Source: JAGGAG01 sp964638035 (GTDB taxonomy: Bacteria; Gemmatimonadota; Gemmatimonadetes; Gemmatimonadales; GWC2-71-9). From it: a DNA stretch of 64,000 nucleotides. Both the position numbers and the translations under genes were made by a program. Under the pieces are notes generated by a model, which saw nothing but the letters and a program-made list of their open reading frames with translations, was not told where the DNA came from and made no database searches. Shown piece after piece: positions 1-10,513 of the stretch. The stretch is from assembly GCA_964638035.1 (NCBI GenBank), contig CAZWXD010000010.1, forward strand, positions 1-64,000, in the 5' to 3' direction. Position 1 is the stretch's first letter. The number at the start of each line of letters is the position of its first letter.

Positions 1-44
1 CACTCATAATGCCGGGGTCGCGGGTTCGAGTCCCGCCCCTGCTA
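1..44 (+). tRNA. tRNA with CAT anticodon (Met or Ile2), 3' part only
   Basis: The window opens inside a tRNA. The anticodon loop is CTCATAA at 3-9 (anticodon CAT, 5-7). The T arm is GCGGG-TTCGAGT-CCCGC at 20-36, the 3' acceptor strand is 37-43 and the discriminator A is 44; CCA is not encoded. The anticodon stem pairs next to the loop are A-T and C-G, not the run of G-C pairs of initiator tRNA. It is therefore elongator tRNA-Met or the tRNA-Ile whose CAT anticodon is modified by TilS, which is encoded about 2 kb downstream. The identity elements in the acceptor and D arm lie outside the window. Confidence 0.85.
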
Positions 45-94
45 TTCCGCAGCCTTCGCCGCACCCGCCGCGCTCCTCGAACGGGGAGGCACCC

Positions 95-1240
95 ATGGAC
101 GACATCTCCCTGCTCGATGGCGAACCCCTGCAACGGTGGCAGCGTGCCTTCGGCATCATGCCCCGGAACGGCCTCGGCATCGTGCGGCGGGCGGTCGGGC
201 TGGCACTCCTGACCTGGCTTCCCGTGGCGGTCTGGGCCTGGTTCAAGCGGCGCGCGCTCCCCGGTGACATCACCGAGCCCCTCCTGGCGCACTACGGCGT
301 CCACGTGCGCTGCCTCGTGGCCATCCCGTTGTTCATCGTCGCCGAAGGCACCGTGCAGGCCATGACCCACCGGTTGCTCACCCAGTTCGTCCGGCGTGGA
401 ATCCTGGCCGACACGCCCGCGCTCGAGGCGGTGGTGGACTCCGTGCGGAGGCTGCGCGGCCGGGCGCTCCCGTGGGTCATCATTGGCATTGCCACGCTGC
501 TCCTCGCCCTGACGCCAACCATGCACCCCATGCACGAGTTGCTCTGGGCTGATGGCGTCGAGCGGCCGGGCTCCTTCGGGTTTGGTGGATGGTGGTACCT
601 CTACGTGTCGCGCCCGGCGTACATCGCGCTGGGCCTGGCCTGGCTCTGGCGGCTCCTGCTCCTCACCATCCTGCTCCGGCGGCTCGCGGCCCAGGAGTTG
701 TCCCTGGTGCCCACCCATCCCGACGGCTTTGGCGGACTGGGGTTCCTCGCGTCCCTTCCGGTGGCCTTCGTCCCGGTGATTCTCGGTCTCTCGGCGGTCA
801 TTTCCTCGGGGTGGGCGCACCAGGTGGTCTATCACCAGGTGGAGCTGGTCCAGCTCCGCATCCCGGCCGCCGTGTTCCTGCTGCTGGTGCTGGTGCTGTT
901 CCTGTCACCGACCATGGCCTTCACCAGCACCCTCGCACGCACGCGCCGGGTGGGGATCGAGGACTACGGCGCCCTGGTGGCGCGGCACGGGCGGGTCGTG
1001 CGCGAACGCTGGGTCCGGGGGCGCGAGGTCACGGACGAGATCCTCTCCGCGCCGGAGATCGGGCCGGTTGCCGATACGCTCACGCTCTACGAAGCGGTCG
1101 TGCGCATGCGCCCCGTGCTGGTGACGCGCCAGTCGTTCGTGGCGATCCTCGTGGCAGCGGCATTTCCCATCCTCGTGGTCATCTCCCTCAAGATCCCCGT
1201 TGCCCAGATGGTGGGGCAGGTGCTCAAGGCGCTCAGCTAG
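95..1240 (+). CDS. Polytopic membrane protein of unknown function
   Basis: A 381-residue protein that I do not recognise as a named family. It has about seven hydrophobic segments (roughly residues 33-50, 70-88, 127-146, 175-195, 213-238, 254-275 and 352-372). A charged cytoplasm-like stretch of about 70 residues sits before the last helix. The start is supported by a GGGGAGG ribosome site a few bases upstream of the ATG. It stands alone between the tRNA and a hairpin at 1263-1286. No catalytic motif is visible, so no function is assigned. Confidence 0.75.
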   Translation: MDDISLLDGEPLQRWQRAFGIMPRNGLGIVRRAVGLALLTWLPVAVWAWFKRRALPGDITEPLLAHYGVHVRCLVAIPLFIVAEGTVQAMTHRLLTQFVRRGILADTPALEAVVDSVRRLRGRALPWVIIGIATLLLALTPTMHPMHELLWADGVERPGSFGFGGWWYLYVSRPAYIALGLAWLWRLLLLTILLRRLAAQELSLVPTHPDGFGGLGFLASLPVAFVPVILGLSAVISSGWAHQVVYHQVELVQLRIPAAVFLLLVLVLFLSPTMAFTSTLARTRRVGIEDYGALVARHGRVVRERWVRGREVTDEILSAPEIGPVADTLTLYEAVVRMRPVLVTRQSFVAILVAAAFPILVVISLKIPVAQMVGQVLKALS

Positions 1241-1262
1241 GCCCACGCCGCCTGATCCCTGG

Positions 1263-1286
1263 GGTATGGGCCGTTCGTCCCATACC
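1263..1286 (+). terminator. Hairpin after the membrane protein gene
   Basis: An 8 bp perfect stem (GGTATGGG / CCCATACC) with an 8-base loop begins 22 bases after the stop codon. There is no T-run, so it is a candidate terminator or RNA-end stabiliser, not a classic intrinsic terminator. Confidence 0.35.
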
Positions 1287-1320
1287 GGTGCAGCTAGGAG
1301 TGTTGCTTGCCGGTACGGGC

Positions 1321-1348
1321 TTGTGCTCCTCGCAAGGCGCCGTATGAT
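1321..1348 (+). promoter_or_regulatory. Candidate promoter for the DUF2780-like lipoprotein gene
   Basis: TTGTGC (1321-1326), 16 bp, TATGAT (1343-1348). This would give a leader of about 70 bases before the ATG at 1423. It fits a sigma-70-type promoter but is judged only by eye. Confidence 0.4.
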
Positions 1349-1422
1349 CTCGGTGCAGGGATGGGCCCTCCCGGTGTCATTGCCCGCGAGACCGCCCATT
1401 CCACCAAGTCGAGGAGGTTTCC

Positions 1423-1911
1423 ATGTTGTCGCGAGTCACGTGGAGTCGGCGCGCCTGGAGGTCGTTCGCCCCAGCCTCGACCGCAATCATCGCCGTCGCC
1501 GTGGCCGCTTGCGGGGGAGGCACTGCGACGTCCGATGCCGGCGCGCTGCCCGGGCCCCTGGCTCCGGCGAGCGGTGTGGTGAACCAGGTGGCCGGGGCCG
1601 TCCCGGGCCTGTCCTCCAGGCAGCTGGCGCAGGGGATGGGCGGGATCCTGGGTTACGCCCAGGCCAAGCTTCCGCCCAACCAGTACGCGCAGATCGCGGG
1701 TGCCTTCCCGGGAGCGGATGCGATGGTGTCCGAGGGCACCAAGCTCGGCATGCCGAGTGAGGCGACGGGGCTCACCAGCTTGCGGGGCACGCTCGGGAAG
1801 GCTGGCATATCAAAGGACCAGTTCGACCAGATGATTCCCGCCATGACTGATATCGTGAACCAGAAGGCCGGCGCCGAGTCGGCGCAGCGGTTCGCGGGCC
1901 TGTTCAAGTAG
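1423..1911 (+). CDS. DUF2780 (VcgC/VcgE-like) lipoprotein
   Basis: A 162-residue exported protein. A basic N-terminus and hydrophobic stretch end in a lipobox, VAAC, with the lipidated cysteine at residue 30, so the mature protein should be membrane anchored. The rest (residues 50-162) is helical. It has the pattern seen in DUF2780 proteins: a GL..LG segment, then a PPNQYAQIAGAFPGAD-like stretch, then repeated LG.AGIS..QFDQMIP motifs. The role of the family is unknown. The start is clear: AGGAGG at 1412-1417 lies five bases before the ATG. It is monocistronic, with its own candidate promoter upstream and a long hairpin downstream at 1954-1997. Confidence 0.7.
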   Translation: MLSRVTWSRRAWRSFAPASTAIIAVAVAACGGGTATSDAGALPGPLAPASGVVNQVAGAVPGLSSRQLAQGMGGILGYAQAKLPPNQYAQIAGAFPGADAMVSEGTKLGMPSEATGLTSLRGTLGKAGISKDQFDQMIPAMTDIVNQKAGAESAQRFAGLFK

Positions 1912-1953
1912 CACGACTGCTGGGGCAGTTCCGGCGGAGCGCAGGTGCGGAAC

Positions 1954-1997
1954 CGACGTCGCGTGGACCGGAGGATCCTTCCGGTCGCGCGACGTCG
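1954..1997 (+). terminator. Long GC-rich hairpin between the lipoprotein gene and tilS
   Basis: CGACGTCGCG (1954-1963) pairs with CGCGACGTCG (1988-1997). Inside this, ACCGGA (1967-1972) pairs with TCCGGT (1980-1985). It is very stable but has no T tract. It probably ends or protects the upstream transcript, and it lies upstream of the tilS -10 box. Confidence 0.45.
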
Positions 1998-2021
1998 TGC
2001 GTTCGGCCCCGTCGTCCAGCG

Positions 2022-2030
2022 TGGTACTTT
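2022..2030 (+). promoter_or_regulatory. Extended -10 element before tilS
   Basis: TG-G-TACTTT (2022-2030) is an extended -10 match ending 10 bases before the ATG at 2041. Transcription would begin almost at the start codon, consistent with a leaderless mRNA. The -35 region is poor. Confidence 0.35.
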
Positions 2031-2040
2031 CCATCGTGCA

Positions 2041-3435
2041 ATGGCCGACTCGGAACCCGGCGGACCCGGGTGTGACCCGCTCACCGTGACCTCCGACCTG
2101 GCGAACGGGGTTGATCGCGTGCTCGAGGCGCTCCGCCCCACCCCGGGGCCATGGCTCGTGGCCGTCTCGGGCGGACCCGACTCGATCGCACTCCTTCACC
2201 TCCTCGCGACGGTGGCGCCTGACCATGGCATGCAGCCGGTCGTCGGCCACGTCGACCACGGCATCCACCCGGATAGCGCTTCCGTGGCCGCGCTCGTGGA
2301 GCGGCACGCCGTGCGCCTCGGCCTTCCATATCGTGCGGCACAGCTTGCCCTCGGCGCCGGCACGACGGAGACTGCCGCCCGGGCCCGGCGCTATGAGGCG
2401 CTCGAGCGCCTGCGCCGCGAATCGGGAGCGCACGGCATCATCACGGCACACCACGCCGGTGACCAGGGAGAAACGGTCTTGATGCGGGTGCTGCGGGGCT
2501 CCGGGCCCGCCGGGCTCGCTGGCATGTCGCAGCAGCGGGGGCTGGTTCGTCCGCTCCTGCAGGTCCCCGCCCGCGACCTGGCGGCCTATGCGGATGCGGT
2601 CGGCCTCGAGTACTGGCGGGATCCCGCCAACGATGAGCAGGTGCACCTGCGCAACTGGGTGCGTGCGACGCTGCTCCCGCTCGTGCGGGAACGCCTGCCC
2701 GACATTGACGCGCGGCTGGCCGATGTGGCGCACCAGGCCGCCGGCCAGCGCGAGGCCTGGGACTCCCTCCTCGACCGATTGCCCGGCCTCGACCTCCAGG
2801 TGCACGGCACCACGAGCGTGGCGACGGCTCCCTGGCTCACCGATGACACCGCCCTTGCCCGGCAACTGCTCGTGGCACTCGGGCGGCGTGCGGGCTGCCA
2901 TGTCAGCAGTGCGGCTGCGAGCCGTGCGCTTGCGGTCGTGCGGCGTGGCGCCAGCGGGCGCCGCGCCGAGCTGGGCGGTGGGTGGTGTGCCGAGCTGGCA
3001 TTTGGCCGGTTGGTGCTGCGTCCCGGGCGCGAGGCGATGCGTGCGGTCGGCCTGTCCGGCGAGCATGGAGTGGCCGGGTACGGCGGCTGGAGGATCGAGT
3101 GGCGCCCGGGCCGGGCAGCAGTCATGGACCGGTCGGGGTATGTCACCTGGATCACCAAGGGCCCGCTCGAAGCCGGAGGCCCGGAGGCGGGCGACCGCCT
3201 GGTGCCCCTGGGCTTCACACGGCGACGGTCATTGTCACGACTCCTGCAGGAGGCTCGGGTGCCGGCTGGAGACCGTCCGGCGTGGCTGGTATTGCGGCGA
3301 GGGGGTGAGGTGATCTGGGCGCCTGGTGTGTGTCGCAGTGCTGCAGCGCTCCCGGCGGCTGGCGAAGCGGCTATCGAGGTTTCCGTTGCACGTGTTGCTG
3401 CGGGTCCCGGGCCAGCCTATGCTTCACCAGAATGA
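2041..3435 (+). CDS. tilS: tRNA(Ile)-lysidine synthase TilS
   Basis: An ATP-dependent enzyme that attaches lysine to C34 of tRNA-Ile(CAU), changing its codon specificity from AUG to AUA. The N-terminal PP-loop ATPase motif SGGPDS is at residues 43-48, followed by HVDHGIH and the ITAHHAGDQGET-type segment. The C-terminus carries the TilS substrate-binding domain (GDR..PLG.....LSRLLQ...VP...R). I chose ATG 2041 (464 residues). A GTG at 1945 would add 32 basic, non-family residues and would place the -10 element inside the gene. The stop overlaps the start of hpt (ATGA), and tilS-hpt-ftsH-folP is a common bacterial operon order. Confidence 0.93.
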   Translation: MADSEPGGPGCDPLTVTSDLANGVDRVLEALRPTPGPWLVAVSGGPDSIALLHLLATVAPDHGMQPVVGHVDHGIHPDSASVAALVERHAVRLGLPYRAAQLALGAGTTETAARARRYEALERLRRESGAHGIITAHHAGDQGETVLMRVLRGSGPAGLAGMSQQRGLVRPLLQVPARDLAAYADAVGLEYWRDPANDEQVHLRNWVRATLLPLVRERLPDIDARLADVAHQAAGQREAWDSLLDRLPGLDLQVHGTTSVATAPWLTDDTALARQLLVALGRRAGCHVSSAAASRALAVVRRGASGRRAELGGGWCAELAFGRLVLRPGREAMRAVGLSGEHGVAGYGGWRIEWRPGRAAVMDRSGYVTWITKGPLEAGGPEAGDRLVPLGFTRRRSLSRLLQEARVPAGDRPAWLVLRRGGEVIWAPGVCRSAAALPAAGEAAIEVSVARVAAGPGPAYASPE

Positions 3436-3992
3436 GCCCGGGCACGCCGCTTCCGACGTCTGCGCAACGCCAAGCGGGATCGGCGCTTGCGCGCGTGGTC
3501 TTCGACGCGGAGACGCTGGCGCGGCGGGTGGCCGGGTTGGGTGCCGAGGTGACGGCAGCCTACCCGGCGGGCGAGCTGCTCCTGCTCGGGCTGTTGAAGG
3601 GCAGCTTCATCTTCATGGCTGACCTTGCGCGCGCGATCGAGCGGCCACTCGAGGTCGATTTCATGGTGGCCAGTTCGTACGGTCGCGACAAGCAGTCGAG
3701 CGGCAATGTGCGGCTGCTGTACGACCCCTCGATCGACCTGGCTGGCAAACATGTGGTGGTGGTCGAGGATATAATTGATACGGGGAGGACGCTGCAGCGA
3801 CTGCTCACCCTCCTCGGTGCGCGCGAGCCCGCCAGCCTGGCGGTCTGCACGCTGCTCGACAAGCGACTGGCGCCGCCGATCCCCGAGGTGCGCTTCACGG
3901 GCTTCACCTGTCCCGAGGCCTTCCTCGTGGGTTATGGGCTGGACTACGCGGAGAGGTATCGGCATCTCCCGTTCATAGCGGAACTGGCATAG
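3432..3992 (+). CDS. hpt: Hypoxanthine phosphoribosyltransferase
   Basis: A purine salvage enzyme converting hypoxanthine or guanine plus PRPP to IMP or GMP. The PRPP-binding signature VVVVEDIIDTGRTL is intact. LLGLLKGSFIFMADL and the C-terminal FLVGYGLDYAERYRHLPFI segment are typical of bacterial HPRTs. ATG 3432 overlaps the tilS stop by four bases and gives 186 residues, close to family length. A longer reading from 3330 would add 34 Cys- and Arg-rich residues unlike the family. The stop is directly adjacent to the ftsH ATG, so the genes are translationally coupled. Confidence 0.95.
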   Translation: MSPGTPLPTSAQRQAGSALARVVFDAETLARRVAGLGAEVTAAYPAGELLLLGLLKGSFIFMADLARAIERPLEVDFMVASSYGRDKQSSGNVRLLYDPSIDLAGKHVVVVEDIIDTGRTLQRLLTLLGAREPASLAVCTLLDKRLAPPIPEVRFTGFTCPEAFLVGYGLDYAERYRHLPFIAELA

Positions 3993-5971
<1,979 letters not shown>

Positions 5972-5975
<4 letters not shown>

Positions 5976-7135
5976 ATGTCGAGTACCTGAGCCTCCGGGG
6001 CACCCAGGCCGTGGCCGCGACCCTTGCGTCCAACGGATGGGATCCGGGTGCGGCAGCGACAGCGGCGAGTGGCCTCCAGCCACTCGCCGTTCGTTGTTGG
6101 GGGCTCGATGCTGCCACCCTGGAGGCGCTGGTCCACCACGGCGGCTCCCGCGGCCTCGAGGTCCTGACCGGGAGCGACTGGGCGATCATTGCGGGATCCC
6201 GCGCACGGCTGGGGGCACTGGCGCGCCCGTGGCTCGTCCCCGAGCCCCTGCGCGCGCTGGCTGCGGCATTGGGGCCGGCCCTCCCGGCCGACGCGGCCGA
6301 GCAGTGGCGCATGGCCCGCGGGGTGATCCCGCTCGACCGGCCCCTCATTGTCGGGATCCTGAACCTCACGCCCGACAGCTTCAGCGACGGCGGCCTGCTC
6401 ACGTCGGTCGAGGCGGCGGTGGCGCGGGGGAGGGCGCTGGTCGAGTCGGGCGCCGGGATGCTCGACGTGGGCGGGGAGTCCACCCGTCCCGGGCGTGAGG
6501 CCGTACTCGATGCGACGGTGGAAACGCAGCGGGTGATCCCCGTGATCGAGGCGCTCGCCCGGGAGCTCCCCGGGATCCCGCTCGCGGTGGACACCCTGAA
6601 GGCAGACGTGGCGGCGCGAGCGCTCGACGCCGGCGCCTGGTGCGTGAATGACGTGAGCGGCCTCCGGCTCGACCCGGGGATGCCGCGGGTGGTTGCCGCC
6701 GGAGGGGCAGGGCTTGTGCTCATGCACTCGCGTGGCGGCAACCTCGAGCTCGCTTCCTACGAGCACGCGGCCTACCCATCGGGCGTGGTGGCCACCGTGG
6801 TGACGGAGTTGCGCCAGCAACTGGACCGGGGACTCGGTGCCGGGATCGCGCAGGAGGCGATGGTGGTGGACCCGGGCCTGGGCTTCGGGAAGACGCCGGC
6901 GCAGAGCCTCGAGTTGCTGCAGGGCCTCGAGGCCCTCACGGCGCTGGGGCACCCGGTGTATGTGGGTCCATCGCGCAAGCGCTTCCTGGGCGAGCTGACC
7001 GGCCGTGGTGTGCCGGAGCGGGAGGTGGCCACGGCCGCGGCATGTGTGCTGGCCTGCGAGCGAGGTGCGCGCATCTTCCGCGTGCATGACGCAGCCATTG
7101 TGCGCGACGCCCTCGCGGTCGCAGCAGGAGCCTGA
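5972..7135 (+). CDS. folP: Dihydropteroate synthase with N-terminal extension
   Basis: A folate pathway enzyme condensing dihydropterin pyrophosphate with p-aminobenzoate. The catalytic TIM barrel begins near residue 120. It carries ILNLTPDSFSDGG, DVGGESTRPG, the PLAVDT segment, NDVSG, VDPGLGFGKT and GPSRKRFLG. The first ~115 residues form an extra domain (RGTQAVAATL..., LEVLTGSDWAIIAGSRARL). It resembles the extension found on the longer DHPS proteins of several phyla. The GTG start (5972) overlaps the ftsH stop. A strong hairpin lies inside the extension at 6063-6089. Confidence 0.93.
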
Positions 7136-7138
7136 GGC

Positions 7139-7414
7139 ATGGCGAACCTGCTCTCCAGTACCATCGTCGGGAGCCGGCAATCCCTGCAGGCGTTCGTGCT
7201 GCCTGCGGGGTGCATTGTCGCGGGCATGGTGCTGCTCTGGAGCGTGGTGGCACAGCTCAGGAGTGGCGCCACGCGATCGGGACGTGGCGGGCCTCGCGGG
7301 CCGATCCGCCGTGACGATGCACCCGGGATGTACTGGTTCCTCTTCGTGGTGCGGACCGTGCTCGGGTTCGTGGCGCTGGTGGCGGGCCTCACGGGCCTGT
7401 CCCGCCTGCGATGA
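7139..7414 (+). CDS. Small two-helix membrane protein
   Basis: A 91-residue protein with two hydrophobic helices (about residues 18-39 and 64-85) joined by an Arg/Gly-rich basic loop. It has no recognised domain. It begins three bases after folP, and its stop overlaps the ATG of the next gene, so it is part of the tilS-folP operon. The position next to a glycosyltransferase-like membrane protein could mean an accessory role; that is inference only. Confidence 0.65.
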   Translation: MANLLSSTIVGSRQSLQAFVLPAGCIVAGMVLLWSVVAQLRSGATRSGRGGPRGPIRRDDAPGMYWFLFVVRTVLGFVALVAGLTGLSRLR

Positions 7415-9753
7415 CACGAGGCCAGGATCCCGCGCTCCGGCCGCCCTACCGGACGGCCGCCGTGGTGTCCGCGGCGGTCCTTACCCTCTACGTCGCGAGC
7501 CTGGCGCCCACCGTCACCTTCTGGGATGCGGGCGAGTTCATCGCGGCCATGAAGGTGCTGGGCATTCCGCATCCGCCGGGGACGCCGCTGTTCGTGATGC
7601 TGGGCCACGTGTGGGCCAAGCTGCTGCCGTTTGGCGAGTACGCCTGGCGCACCAACCTCATGAGTGCGGTGTTCAGTGCGGCGGGGGCAGGGTGCTGGTT
7701 CCTGGTGGTGGCAGAGTCAATGCAGGGCAGGAACGCCAGCCAGGGCACGCAGGGCGGCCGCGGAGCGCAGGTGGCGGCCGCCGCGGGCGTCTTCCTGTCG
7801 GCCTTCGCCTTCACCACCTGGCAGAACTCCAACGAGACCGAGGTCTACGGGCTCTCGACCTTCCTGATTGCGCTGTGTGCCTGGCTGGCACTGCGCTGGC
7901 GCGCGGTGCGGGGCACCCCGCGGGCCGCGGCGCTGCTGCTGCTGGTGGTGTACCTGCAGGGGCTCGCCGTTGCCAACCACCTCCTGGCCCTGCTGGCCGG
8001 GCCGGCGCTCGTGGGGTTCATGGCGTTCACTCTCCGGGAGGCCCCGGCCGTGGAGCCCGCGACGCGGCGGTCGGAGTGGGCAATACTGGCCGTGTTCACG
8101 GCCACCTGGGCGCTGCTGCTGGGAAGCGGACTCGGCAGCACCGCCATCTTCGCCCTCGGGGCGGTAGCCCTCGTGGCGGCGGCGGTGCTGGCGGCCCGCG
8201 CGGGGCGACTGCCGTTCGCGTTCGCGGCGCTGCTGCTCGCCGCACTCGGCGTGTCGCCCTACCTCTTCCTCCTCATCCGCTCCGGGCAGCATCCCGTCCT
8301 CAACGAGGCGCAGCCCGACACCTGGCACGCGCTGCTGGCCGTGATCCGTCGGGAGCAGTACGGCATCCGGACACCCTTCGACGACCCAACTGTGCTGCAC
8401 GGTCCCGACAACCCCGGGCGAAGCCTCACCATCACCTGGCTCCAGGTGCAGACCTACCTGCTGTACTGGGTGTGGCAATGGGGGAAGGGGCTCGCCGGGC
8501 TGGGGCAGGGCCTCGTGTTCATCGTGATGCTCGTGCTGGGGGTGCACGGCTCGCGGGTCCAGCGCACCCGCGATCGCGGCACATGGTGGCTCTGCCTGCT
8601 CATCTGGCTCATCACCGGGCTTGGCCTCGTCGCGTACATGAACTTCCGCCCCGGGTTCAGCATCGGCTACCGGGAGTTCCCGAGCCAGGCCGACCACGAG
8701 GTGCGCGAGCGGGACTACTTCTTCATCGTGAGCTTCGTGGTGTGGGGGCTCTGGGCCGGCGTCGGTCTCTGGGACGTGGCGCGGCGGGCCACGGCGTCCA
8801 TGCGGGCCAGGGCGGCCGTGGCGGGCGGATCGGTCGCGGTCCTCCTCCTGGCCACCATCCCCATCGCCTTCAACTGGCGTGACGCCTCGCGCAGCACCGG
8901 CGCCGACCGCACCCTCGCCGCCGACTTTGCGTACAACCTCCTCAACACCGTCCCGCCCTACGGGATCCTCTACACTTACGGCGACAACGACACCTTCCCG
9001 CTCTGGTGGGCCCAGGAGGTTGCGGGGATCAGGCAGGACGTCACGATCGTCTGCCTCGCCCTGGCGCAGACCGACTGGTACATGCGGCAGTTGCGCGATG
9101 CCCCCGCGCGTGCGTTCGATCCCGCCGCGGCGCCACCGGTCTGGCGCAGCCGGCCGGCAACGCGCCCCGATGGGCCGCTCCACACGATGTCCAACGAGGA
9201 GATTGCGTCGGTCGCGGTGTCGCCCATCATGCTCGACCGGGACCTGACCTTCCCGGTCGGGCCGCTCACCACGACGCTGCAGCGGGGCAGGGTCCTGTAC
9301 CCCAATGACATTGCCTCGCTCCGCATCCTGCAGCAGAACGTGGGGCGGCGCCCCATCGTGTGGGCCCTGACCACGGGCGATGCCTACCTCGGCCTCAAGC
9401 GCCACGTGGTGCAACGCGGGCTGGGCTTCGAGCTGCTGCAGGTGGTGCCCGACACCACCAGCGGCGGCATCGTGGGCGGCGGGATCGGCGACGTTCCCTT
9501 CGACTTCCCGCTGACCGATACCCTCGCGTGGCAGGCGTACCGGTACGGCGCCCTGCTCACCGGACGGACCGACCGGCTGGAGAGCACCTCGGCCAGCATG
9601 GCGGCAAGCCTTTCCATCCCGTTCACGATGCTGGCCTTCCAGTACGACCGGATGGGTGACACCGCGCGCGTGATCCAGAACCTCGAGCGTGCGATGCAGG
9701 TGGCGCCCAATGCCGCCATCGCCAGTGCACTCCAGGGGCTCCGGGGCCACTAG
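7411..9753 (+). CDS. DUF2723 (GT117-type) multispanning membrane protein
   Basis: A 780-residue membrane protein. The N-terminal signature (SLAPTVTFWDAGEFIAA, GIPHPPGTPLFVMLGHVW, EYAWRTNLMSA) is that of the DUF2723 family, in the GT-C glycosyltransferase superfamily. D and E of the WDAGEF motif are the likely catalytic acids. About ten or more transmembrane helices occupy residues 20-500. A large soluble domain follows, with DNDTFPLWWAQEV and a final TPR-like helix pair. The family probably transfers sugar from a lipid-linked donor to secreted proteins or lipids; the substrate cannot be told from sequence. It ends the tilS operon. Confidence 0.8.
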   Translation: MTRGQDPALRPPYRTAAVVSAAVLTLYVASLAPTVTFWDAGEFIAAMKVLGIPHPPGTPLFVMLGHVWAKLLPFGEYAWRTNLMSAVFSAAGAGCWFLVVAESMQGRNASQGTQGGRGAQVAAAAGVFLSAFAFTTWQNSNETEVYGLSTFLIALCAWLALRWRAVRGTPRAAALLLLVVYLQGLAVANHLLALLAGPALVGFMAFTLREAPAVEPATRRSEWAILAVFTATWALLLGSGLGSTAIFALGAVALVAAAVLAARAGRLPFAFAALLLAALGVSPYLFLLIRSGQHPVLNEAQPDTWHALLAVIRREQYGIRTPFDDPTVLHGPDNPGRSLTITWLQVQTYLLYWVWQWGKGLAGLGQGLVFIVMLVLGVHGSRVQRTRDRGTWWLCLLIWLITGLGLVAYMNFRPGFSIGYREFPSQADHEVRERDYFFIVSFVVWGLWAGVGLWDVARRATASMRARAAVAGGSVAVLLLATIPIAFNWRDASRSTGADRTLAADFAYNLLNTVPPYGILYTYGDNDTFPLWWAQEVAGIRQDVTIVCLALAQTDWYMRQLRDAPARAFDPAAAPPVWRSRPATRPDGPLHTMSNEEIASVAVSPIMLDRDLTFPVGPLTTTLQRGRVLYPNDIASLRILQQNVGRRPIVWALTTGDAYLGLKRHVVQRGLGFELLQVVPDTTSGGIVGGGIGDVPFDFPLTDTLAWQAYRYGALLTGRTDRLESTSASMAASLSIPFTMLAFQYDRMGDTARVIQNLERAMQVAPNAAIASALQGLRGH

Positions 9754-9832
9754 CCGCGCCACGCCGGCCAGGGGTGCTGCGACGGCGCGGTCCCATCCGT
9801 TTTCCCCACGTGTGCGTGTAAGTTTCTCCCCC

Positions 9833-10513
9833 ATGTCAGCGTCCCTCGCCGAGCGACTGGCCCTCGTGCGGGAGGCAATTGCCCGCCACCAGGCGCGTGC
9901 TGGCTGGACCCATCCCGTGACGGTCGTGGCGGTGACCAAGACGCACCCGGCGGCCAAGGTGCGCGAGGCGGTCGACGCGGGCCTGGCAGACGTGGGCGAG
10001 AACCGGGTGCAGGAGGCGCTGGACAAGCAGGACCAGCTGCACGGCCTCGAGGCCCGATGGCACTTGATCGGCACGCTCCAGCGCAACAAGGCGCGGCACG
10101 CTGCGGGTCGCTTCGCGCTGGTTCACTCGGTGGACCGAGCCGACCTGGCCGCAGAGCTCGCGCGCCGCATGCCGGCGGGAGCGCGGCAGCCCGTGCTACT
10201 GCAGGTGAACTGTTCGGGTGAGGGACAGAAGGGCGGCGTGATGCCGGCCGCACTTCCCGACCTCCTCGAGGCGGTCGAGCCGCTTGCAGGGCTCGAGGTG
10301 CGCGGCCTGATGACCATGGCAGCCCTCGATGCCAACGTGGACGCGCTGCGGCAAAGCTTCGGGCTGCTGCGGTCATTGCGTGACCAGCATGCGCGGGCCA
10401 TGCCGGGGCTCACGGAGTTGTCCATGGGCATGTCGGGAGACTACGGCATCGCCGTGGAGGAGGGCGCCACCATGGTGCGTATCGGGTCGGCCCTGTTCGG
10501 GGAGCGAGCATGA
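9833..10513 (+). CDS. yggS: YggS/PROSC family PLP homeostasis protein
   Basis: A 226-residue pyridoxal-phosphate-binding protein of the alanine racemase fold type III. The PLP lysine is K36 in VAVTKTHP. Other family marks are GENRVQEALDK, WHLIGTLQRNKAR, VNCSGEGQKGG and LSMGMSGDYGIAVEEGATMVRIGSALFG. It buffers PLP and amino acid pools and has no racemase activity in studied members. I chose ATG 9833 because the upstream residues in this frame are not family-like. TAAGTT eight bases upstream could be a -10 box. Its stop overlaps divIVA (ATGA). Confidence 0.93.
   Translation: MSASLAERLALVREAIARHQARAGWTHPVTVVAVTKTHPAAKVREAVDAGLADVGENRVQEALDKQDQLHGLEARWHLIGTLQRNKARHAAGRFALVHSVDRADLAAELARRMPAGARQPVLLQVNCSGEGQKGGVMPAALPDLLEAVEPLAGLEVRGLMTMAALDANVDALRQSFGLLRSLRDQHARAMPGLTELSMGMSGDYGIAVEEGATMVRIGSALFGERA

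Noticed and set aside
1945..2040. N-terminal extension of TilS from a GTG at 1945
   Set aside because: The added residues are basic and unlike TilS, and the stretch contains a long hairpin and the extended -10 element.
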